Of a stretch of DNA of 64,000 bases, positions 56,267-64,000 are shown piece after piece (positions within the stretch are counted from its first letter, which is position 1; every line of letters begins with the position of its first letter). Both the position numbers and the translations under genes were made by a program. The DNA is from Jaapia argillacea MUCL 33604 (taxonomy: Eukaryota > Basidiomycota > Agaricomycetes > Jaapiales > Jaapiaceae). The stretch covers positions 241,182 to 305,181 of the forward strand of contig KL197711.1 of the NCBI GenBank assembly GCA_000697665.1. Direction: 5' to 3'. The notes under the pieces were generated by a model. The model saw only the letters and a list, made by a program, of their open reading frames with translations. It ran no database searches and was not told the origin of the DNA.

Positions 56267-59091
56267 ATGACTACCACCGCTCACCCGTCTTCTCTTCCTC
56301 CCCTGTCCAACTTCGCGTATGGTGGCCATGTTGAGATGGTTGACGAGCAGCTGGCCGACCCGCATGCCAGTAATTCGGCGGACTCGTTCGACGAGAAGAG
56401 ACAGGACGATATCATCGAAAAAGGGCACCACGTCGATACCTCGACCAATTCAGTCGACGATACACATGAAGAAGACGACTCGCAACGAGTTTTCGGTACA
56501 TCCGACCCTTTCCCCGAAGATCCCAACGCGGAACCAGAGCTTCAGCAGTTCACGTTCAGAGCTGTGTTCGTAGGAAGCATTTTGGGGGGCGTCATCTCTG
56601 CTTCCAACATCTACCTCGGCCTCAAGACAGGGTGGACCTTTGGAGCAGGACTTTTCGGCTCGATCTTCGGGTTTGCAATCATCAAGCCGTTGTCCAGGAT
56701 CCTACCCGAAAGGCTCGGTGGAGGATACTTTGGACCGAAGGAGAATTGTTGTGTCATGTCGACTGCCACAGCAGCTGGGTCGTTAGGCCTTCTATTCGCA
56801 TCTGGTTTCCCGGCCATGTATCAGTTGGGTCTGATGGGAGGCAGTCCGCAGGAGGATATTGGACGACTATTCACGTTTACCATCGCTTGCGCTTACTTCG
56901 GGTTGTTCTTCACAATTCCGCTGAGGAAGTTTTATATCCTCAAATTGAAGCTCGTTTTCCCGAGCTCGGTTGCCGCTGTAAGCGCCCATTGATTCTTTTA
57001 TTGAAATTTATTAATTCCTCAGTGGTGATCTCCTTAGGCGTACACTATCAGATCTCTACACGTTGGGAGGAATGCTGAAGCCAACGCTCGAAAGAAGACT
57101 ATGTGCCTTCTCATTGCATTTTGCGTCGCTATCTGCTGGAGAGTGGTGAGCGAGTACGCGGTACGGGAATACTTCTCTTGACATTACTTGCCAGTTTCTG
57201 ATTTTTATAAAATATATAGCCAGGAATCATGTGGGATTGGCATTGGGTGGGTTCCAGTGTTCCACCAACCAATAACACGACTAAAATCTCTCATCACGTA
57301 GGGATATTGGTTCTACAAGGCCGGATGGAAGTGGGCGATTCGGGCTGAGAATAATTACTGGGTCTTCGAGTTAGTGTTTTTTTCGAACATCCTTTATTTT
57401 TTCGATGCTAATTGCACTTGAAGATGGACTCCCGCCTTCATTGGATGCGGTTTGCTAGTCGGATTGAACTCTGCTGGATCTTTCCTCGGCGGCGCTTTCC
57501 TCTCGTGGGCAATCATCGCTCCTGCTATTGTCGCAACTGGAACGGCCATTGGAACGGCCATGAGCCCTGAGTATCCCGGTTATATCAACATGATGGGTAT
57601 GACACTCAGCGATCCTGTCCATTCCCCTTCTCCAAGATACTGGCTCATTTGGCCCGGTACTCTCATGTGTAAGTTATCTGACAAACATTCTAACCATATT
57701 GGAGTCCGACGCCGAATTCTTCAATTCCAGTGCTTTGCGCGTCCTTTGCCGAAGTAGGCTGCAACTTCAAAAGTATTATTACAGCCGTATCGCACGTTAT
57801 GGCCCCTGCCATCGCAAGATTCCGAAAGTCAGAGGAAGATGTCAAGGTAGACGAGCAATACCTGATCCACGACCCAGCGCCACCCCACGAGCAAGTTCCT
57901 ACTTGGTTGTGGACAGGCGGCGTCCTCGCAGCTGCCGTTGTCTCCATCATCGTGATGTCTGTCCAGTTCCAACAAAACGCCGGTGTCACCATCTTGGCTA
58001 TCATCTTTGCATTCCTCTTTTCTCTCATCGGAGCAGAATGTGGTGGTCGTGTGTCGGTTATCCCCGTTACAAGTATCGGAAATGCTTCGCAGCTCGTATT
58101 TGGCGGTGTATCGAAAGGCCGTAACTTGTCGGTTCAAAATAACCAACGAAGCAATTCACTTTCTGGAATGCTTGCCCTCGCCGCATCCGAGCAATGCGCA
58201 GATATGCTTGGTAGGGGATCATTTCTCGATTGCATGTTCTATCTCGCGATTTTAACTTGGTTCGATCAACAGGTGACTTGAAGACGACCCATCTTCTTGG
58301 TGCCTCACCGCGAGTTCAGTTATACGCGCAGTGTGTTGGCGCTCTTGTTTCCGTCTTCATGAGCGCGGGCATGTTTGTCTTGTTCGCGACTGGTGCGTTT
58401 GGCCTTCAATTGATCGGCTCCGAGACAGCACTCAGGCTTCTATTTTAGCTTATCCTTGTATCATCAGTCTCGAGCAAACTGGAATCTGCTCTTTCCCCGC
58501 TCCTGATGTTGCTTCATGGCGGGCGGTAGCTGTAGCGGTGTCATCCCCCACTCTGCCTATTCCACCCTCCAGTGGGTATACTGCCATTGTAAGTCCATTC
58601 TTTACCGAGAAAGTTGCTGGCGGTCCTAATCAACAACATCGTACAGGGTTTGGGAATCGCAGCCATCTTGACTACGGTCATCAAGTATCGTTACGTCCCC
58701 GTCGAGAAGCACCAATGGGTTCCCAATTTCAACGCCATCGGAATTGCATTCATCTTGAATTCTACCACTTATCCTATGGCCATGTTCTTCGGTGCAGTGT
58801 TGGCCGCTGTCTGGAAGAAAGTGTGGCCTGGCAGTCACGCGATGGTGAGCTCTGATTCCCTCCACAAGAAAACCTGCTCATGTTCTGGGCCAATAGTACC
58901 TGTTCCCTCTCGCAGCTGGGTTTATCGCCGGAGAGGGCTTGGGTGGAATCGTCAATGCCGTCCTACAGATCGCTGGGGTGTCCGGGAGTGTATATGGCAC
59001 CGCTCTCGGTTGTCCAAGTGAGTCGATTGCACCCACTTGCCGTTCGTGCTGCTGACCACCTCTTATCACAGTGGGCGTCTACTGCGGATAA
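56267..59091 (+). CDS. OPT-family oligopeptide/metal-chelate transporter
   Basis: Eleven exons: 56267-56977, 57038-57160, 57220-57246, 57302-57369, 57424-57668, 57731-58210, 58273-58392, 58449-58588, 58647-58844, 58897-59017, 59072-59091. They give 750 residues. The protein is a many-pass plasma-membrane transporter of the OPT superfamily, which imports small peptides or metal chelates with protons. An acidic N-terminal tail (about 90 residues) precedes the first helices. Landmarks are QQFTFRAVFVGSILGGVIS, NIYLGLKTGWTFGAGLFG, FGPKENCCVMSTATAAGSLG, and EQCADMLGDLKTTHLLGA with its charged loop. The protein ends in ALGCPMGVYCG. It resembles the YSL-like branch more than yeast OPT1; the substrate is open. 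A 27-nt exon and a 20-nt last exon are both needed to keep the family pattern. Confidence 0.9.
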
Positions 59092-59795
59092 ATGAGGGAG
59101 TCAGGCGACATGTATTGTATTTGTATCTATACGTAGATGGAACGAACCACAACGAAGCACACGATGTCATGAATTAGAACGATGGAACTCACGCTTCGGA
59201 TTGCTTCGAACTGATCACGAGCAACGCAATGTTGTGAGGCTGTCAGATGATTTGTGCACGAACCTGCGAGCTTAACCTTCGATTTGGATCCGTCCCTTTG
59301 AACAAATTTCTATGACATGACTTACTTCTACCATCGCTCACAGTCTGCTCGCAAGTGACATCTAAAATGCTCGGCACTCAACAACCCAAGGGGTCCAGTT
59401 CTGCCTATAGCAATGACAGAGGTCGCCCACACCTGATCAATGCATTCTCGTCAAGAAGAGAGTAAAAGTACTCAGCGGGATCCGCACAAAGCCGCCTACC
59501 AATTTACCCCAAAATCGCAAAAGCATCGATTCATACAAGCGATATCATTTTACATTTTACCAGCAAGACCAAAGTGGTAAACTCACATCAAAGAGAGTTC
59601 AAGTCAACAAAACTTGCAGTCATAAGGGAGGATGAGGATGGGGAAGTGGACGGTGGATGAGAGAAGCACTGCGTCTCCCTCGACGTCAAATCACTATGTA
59701 TCAAATAACAGTGGTCATAACGTTCTTCGGCATACATATCATGCTACTACACAACGCACCTGCCCCCTTCGTCGTCGTCATGGTCATGCCGGTGA
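59092..59795. other. Intergenic region between convergent genes
   Basis: About 700 bases between the OPT stop and the RBM25-like stop. Only short frames; it holds both 3' ends. Confidence 0.5.
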
Positions 59796-62296
59796 TTAGA
59801 CATCAACCAACATTCTCTCCGTGTGTAAGCCTTCACCGTACGCCATACTTTCGAAGATGACTTGTCTCCAGATCTGGACGACCAATTCGGATGCTTCCTC
59901 TTCCAGTACCTGATCGAAAACAAAAACGGGACAAGCATAGTTTAGCAATTGAGGATCTCTGGATGCACACCGAACCCCAATTCAGGAAGGAAGCAATAGA
60001 TGTGGGGAGACGCACCGGTTCCAACCCTTCGACGAGTTTTTGGGGACCTTTATGATCCTTGAGGTGCTCCAGACAAAACATCACCAAATCGTCATCTTCC
60101 AACTCGCCCAAATACTGTGTCATCTGTCGCTTGACTAGTGGCTCAAACTTCCGATCCACAACCATCTAAAGATCAGCCAAGCACCCCAGATCAGCTTCCC
60201 ATCATCGATCGAGGGATGAAAGGATGAAAATACACATACATCAGATAGACCATCCCACCGAACTTTTGCCTTGAACAAAGTCTCCTTGTCTTTCGGTACA
60301 GCCTCCCTAATCCTCTCAAGCCTCTCTTTCGCCTTGTCTCCCTCCTGCGCACTAAAGTCCAACTTTACAAGCGGGACCTTTCTCTTCCTAACCGCTTCAT
60401 CCTCCTCTTCCTCTCCTCCAAACACCGTAACCACCTTCTCCTTCACACCATCCTTGCTGTCCTTACCCTGTGGCACAAGACCAGATACGTTAAGTTTGAC
60501 AGGAGCGCCGTCGTCAAGTAACATCCCAGCTTTGCGTTGTTCTTCTTGGAGGGCTTGCATTTCTTCCATTTGGCGAGCGAGGAAGACTTCTGATTCGCGA
60601 CGTAAGTTTTCGGTTTCGCGTTCTTCGTATTGACGGGATTCGAGGTCAGAGGCTTCTTCAGTGAGGAGACGACGGGTACGGAGGTGGCGCCATCGCGAAC
60701 TGTGGTACCCAACACGACGGCATGAGACACATGGGTAACAAGTGAATACTCAAATAGAGACTCACCGATCAGTGTAAAACAACTCATCACTCTCATCATC
60801 ATCCCAAACTTCCAACCTAGCCCTCATCTCAATCCTATCCCTCTCTTCAGCTTCCCTAACAGCTCTCTCCCTAGCTATCGTCCGTTCCATAGCCTGTATC
60901 CGCGTCCGTTCTCGAGGTTCATAACGGCGTTCACGCTATCCACAAACAATAAACGCAACTAGGGTGAGCAAGCTGTACGAAAGAAAGGGAAAAAGAGAGG
61001 GCTGACATCATGGAACGAATTCTCCTCATCCCTCCTCCTTCCCTCTTTCCTCTCATTCTCCATCTCCTCATCAGTCTTCCCACTCCCTCCAACGACCCTC
61101 CCTTCCTCTATGCCCATACCATCACCAGCTTTAACGAAGCCCGGCGCCCTCCCATACCCTTGCGGTCCTCCCCCTATTCCTTGACCTTGCTGCGGCTTCC
61201 CCCACTCCCTCACTTTCGGTCCACTAGGCACAGACATCCCACCTCCACTCCCTTGTCCTCCCTGCCCCTGTCCCCCCGCACCACTCATCAAAGCCATCTG
61301 AGCATTAGCAGCCTGTACATCCCTCATCTTCTCCCTCTCCCTCTTCGCTGCCCTCTCCCTAAACTGTGCAATCTCGTTCATCACTAACCCTCGTTGAGTT
61401 TCTGGAAGGTCGGCTTCTTGCAGGTCGTGTAAATGGGGCGGAATTATGTAGCGGTCGGCTGCGGAGGAAGAAGCGTTGGCTGAGGAATTGTTGGAGGTTA
61501 GGGAGGCTACCAGTGCTAGGACTGATGTGCGGCACGCGTTTAGTTTTGCTGTGTCTTCCTGGAGAGGAGGTGAAGAGAAGAGTTAGAGACTGGGAGGTAT
61601 GATATGGATGTCGAAGAAGGGAACTTACATCGGTGGTGATACGTTGAGCTGCATAGGCGTCTAAGAAGATTTTGGTTTTTTCGTCTGCTTTCACCTAAAG
61701 AACGAACAGAACCAAAAGAAATCATAGAATCCATTACTCGACCATAGGTAACAGAAGGCCCACAATCCAAGCCGTCTGCGCCTCCCTCGACGGTTGGATA
61801 GAAAAAACGTGCAACTCACCAGTAACTTCTTGTTCACACATCCATCCTCCAAAGCGGGTAAATCCACTCCATTGAGCAAATTCATAGCACGTAGGGCGCT
61901 ATCCGGGTCTTCGAACTCTGCAAATCCGAAACCTTGGGGTTTGCCTGCTGGTGTTATTAGGCGCTTGAACATTTTCACTGGACCGCATGCCTAAAGTTGA
62001 AACAAGCGTCGAAGAATCAGTCAGTTCTTGTAAAGATAATAGCTACGAGGGGGAGATGACGATGTAATGGGAAGAGTACATACGTTCAGAAGTTGATTCA
62101 TCCACGCATCTGTAATACCCCCCGATATACTCCCAATGAACAGCGTGACGCTTTTCAAAGCCTGTGGTGAGACGAAATGGGGATGCGGGGCGCCTTGTTG
62201 TTGCTGTTGTGCTAGAGCTTGCATCGAGGGCCCTTGACCGTAGGAAGGCATGGGCGGTCGGAGACCGAGACCCATGCGGTTCGGGAGGGGCTGCAT
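59796..62296 (-). CDS. RBM25-like splicing factor (RRM and PWI domains)
   Basis: Eight exons on the minus strand (62296-62084, 61990-61820, 61694-61629, 61558-61007, 60935-60766, 60699-60240, 60165-60016, 59909-59796) give 631 residues. RBM25 (Snu71-like) is a nuclear U1-snRNP-linked protein that influences 5' splice-site choice. An RNA-recognition motif spans about residues 48-130, with TLFIGSISGGITDAW as its first strand and QGFGFAEFEDPDSA as the RNP1-like strand. The middle is Gly/Gln-rich, then long Glu/Arg-rich helices (RERRYEPRERTRIQAMER and similar). The last 88 residues fit a PWI domain (MTQYLGELEDDDLVMFCLEH, then VVQIWRQVIFESMAYG), which binds nucleic acid. A poly-Gln run of five lies near residue 30. 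All junctions but one fall between codons. Confidence 0.9.
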
Positions 62297-63075
62297 GATT
62301 GCTTGGCAAGCTTAGAGTTGAGAATATAGGCCGCCGTTGAGTACTAAAACGTATTAGTGTATACTGGGAGCTGGGAGAATAAGGATACGAACTATCAATG
62401 AGGTGCCTCAAGCACTATGGGTGGCACGAGGATGACTGACGAGGAGATCAATCAAGAATAGCGAGCAGTAGAGGAGCCACAAGCCTTAAAGTGAGAATAT
62501 CAGAAAGTATCGTGAGCAAGACCTCAGGATAAAATGAGGAGCAGTGGAAGTGGACGATGGTAAGGAGCAAATATAACGGACGGACTTGTCGCCTGTTTCA
62601 GCGCGTGGGAAGGACACCTGATACCCCTTCCTCCTCGATACCTGGTCCTCTACACCCCCAACCGGGCCTGGGACTTCCGCGGCCTGAAGCGGGAACGTCA
62701 CGTCAATATTTGGCGGTTACGTCCCCAAAGGCCTTGGGTGAGGTCACAAAGGAGTCTAGGTTCGATTGGTCTCATTCGGCTAGATATGACAGGTGTCAAA
62801 CGTGACAGAGAAGCGAGAAATAGTCAAGATTCGGATGCTATCCGGGCAATCGGTGGGCAGGCAGAATGCGCCACACGTAAATAAGAGCAAATACGCGCCG
62901 TCGCCGTGCGCAATCAGCGCGCTCGACGTCGTGGACGACAGCGGGACACTATGGTCACCACCTCATGATTTAAATCGCAAAAATTCGCGAAAATTCACAA
63001 AATAATTCTAATTGTTGATAGAGAAGGGAAAGTGAATACATATATTTAAGGGGTCAGTGACTGGTGGGTGAGCAC
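62297..63075. other. Upstream region of the RBM25-like gene
   Basis: About 780 bases with no supported gene. It includes an AT-rich patch near 62,965-63,045 and then passes into the purine tract. Confidence 0.5.
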
Positions 63076-63660
63076 TGAAAGGAGAGGGTTGAGAGGTAGA
63101 GGTGAGAATAGAGTTGAGGATAGGGTGGATGGGGGGTGTATTGGGAAGGGGGAGGGTTGGTTGGTTGGTTGGGGGAAGGAGGGGGAATGGATGGGGGAGC
63201 AGGAGGGAGGGGGAAGGATAGAGGGGGAGGGAGAGAGAGAGAAGGAGGAAGGGAGGAAGAGGAAGGAAGGGAGGGGGAGAGAGAAGGAGGGAGGGAAAGG
63301 TGAGAGAGGTGGGAGGAGAGATGGGGAATTAAGTGGGAGGAAAGATGGGGGATTGAGTAAGTGTTGGAGGGGTGTTAAGTGGGAGGGGGGAAAGGAGGGA
63401 GAAGAGGAATAGAAGTGGGGACAGAGTGTAAGAAGTGGGAGATTCAAGGGTAGGTAGATTGATAAAAGAAGAGGGAGAAGAGGTCAAGAGGGAGAAGAGA
63501 AGGGTGGAATGGATGAATGGAGGGAAGAATGAGGTCATATTTTGATGAGATATAATATGGGAAGAAGAAGGCAAGAATTAATATGGAGGAGGTGAAGAGG
63601 AGGGAAGGGGAGAAGAGAGGGTGTGTAAGAGGATGGTTGGAATTGAACAAGAAGAAGGGA
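63076..63660. repeat. Long purine/G-rich tract nearly free of C on the plus strand
   Basis: On the plus strand only one C (position 63,200) occurs between 63,076 and 63,421, and few more up to 63,660. G runs of three to six bases are frequent and mixed with A and some T; there are GGTT and GGGA micro-repeats but no fixed unit. The long minus-strand frames here (Ser/Pro/Leu only) are a by-product of the composition. Such tracts can form G-quadruplex or triplex DNA and often exclude nucleosomes. It lies between the RBM25-like gene and a probable gene starting beyond the window. Confidence 0.85.
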
Positions 63661-63875
63661 TGACCAGATGGAGGTGAGTTGGACAGAGAGACTGGAGGGA
63701 AAAGAATGATGGTGGCAGTGATTAATGAAAGGGGGAATGCTGAGATTTACATACCTGGCCAGGATAAGTAGAAGTGGTGAGTGAGTTGCTTGTGGAGGAA
63801 AGATAATGGGATAGAAATATAAATGTGGGCTACTGGTGAGTGATAGTGAAATCAGAAATTAAGAAAGGAAGGGTG

Positions 63876-63882
63876 TATAAAA
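63876..63882 (+). promoter_or_regulatory. Putative TATA box of a gene at the right edge
   Basis: TATAAAA is followed by a pyrimidine-rich stretch (63,895-63,955) that ends at an ATG, a common layout of fungal core promoters. It is 80 bases from that ATG. Confidence 0.5.
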
Positions 63883-63955
63883 GGATGGAATGATCTCCTT
63901 ATTCTCAAGCCCTCTCCCAATCTCTCCATTTTGCATTTCCTTACTTTCTTATCTC

Positions 63956-64000
63956 ATGCCTCCTGAGTTTTTATATCCCCTTCCACCATCCCTCTCCCTC
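63956..64000 (+). CDS. Possible 5' end of a gene cut by the window edge
   Basis: The ATG at 63956 opens a frame of 15 codons (MPPEFLYPLPPSLSL) to the end of the window. It is supported only by the TATA box and pyrimidine-rich leader just upstream. No family can be recognised from so short a piece. Confidence 0.35.
   Translation, partial: MPPEFLYPLPPSLSL

Noticed and set aside
58589-58613. A 25-nt intron in the OPT gene that would give TAILLAVLINN
   Set aside because: It is too short for a spliceosomal intron; a 58-nt intron (58,589-58,646) with a CTAAT branch site keeps the family pattern instead.
63046-63650. Several long minus-strand open frames rich in Ser, Pro, Leu and Phe
   Set aside because: They arise because the C-poor purine tract gives few stop codons on that strand; they have only a few residue types and no homologue-like features.

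Overview
This window is nuclear DNA of a filamentous basidiomycete, most likely an agaricomycete. Genes are dense, lie on both strands, and are broken by many short introns (about 45-75 nt) with GT..AG ends and CTAAT/CTGAC-like branch sites. Two families look typical of mushroom-forming fungi: F-box-like proteins with a head of the type CPPEI..IF..AC.DGGYTGRSLSLVS, and CorA-like proteins ending in a GMN motif and two membrane helices. No rRNA, tRNA, CRISPR array or intact transposon was recognised. I built all exon models by hand from splice sites, frame continuity and protein-family fit, so single splice sites may be wrong.

Layout. 1.6-3.3 kb: an ArsB/citrate-transporter-like membrane protein. 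4.1-9.7 kb: two tandem CorA-like genes with nearly the same exon architecture. 9.7-12.9 kb: mostly non-coding, with one small single-pass membrane protein and possible relics. 12.9-14.9 kb (minus): a membrane-anchored aspartic-protease-like protein that has lost catalytic motifs. 16.6-17.4 kb: an unrecognised 279-residue protein. 17.9-36.1 kb: an F-box array of seven copies plus one relic, with ATP sulfurylase (19.8-21.9 kb, minus) and an RPAP1-like gene (24.2-28.3 kb) between copies. 36.8-50.1 kb: a GPI-type GH37 trehalase, a secreted type-B carboxylesterase, a CapA-like protein, the mitochondrial AAA ATPase Msp1 and a secreted histidine acid phosphatase. 51.7-62.3 kb: a small single-pass membrane protein, an NAD(P)-dependent epimerase, an OPT transporter and an RBM25-like splicing factor (minus). 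63.08-63.66 kb: a purine tract almost free of C on the plus strand, followed by a core-promoter-like stretch and the possible start of another gene.

How the genes may work together. I see no biosynthetic cluster. Trehalase, carboxylesterase, acid phosphatase and the OPT transporter all fit extracellular nutrient release and uptake, but no shared regulation is visible. ATP sulfurylase, RPAP1, Msp1 and RBM25 are housekeeping genes set among fast-duplicating families. The parts most worth a second look are the F-box array with its shared C-terminal GCW signature, the repeated in-frame stop-free introns, the catalytically degenerate aspartic-protease-like protein, the small single-pass membrane proteins, and the G-rich purine tract.
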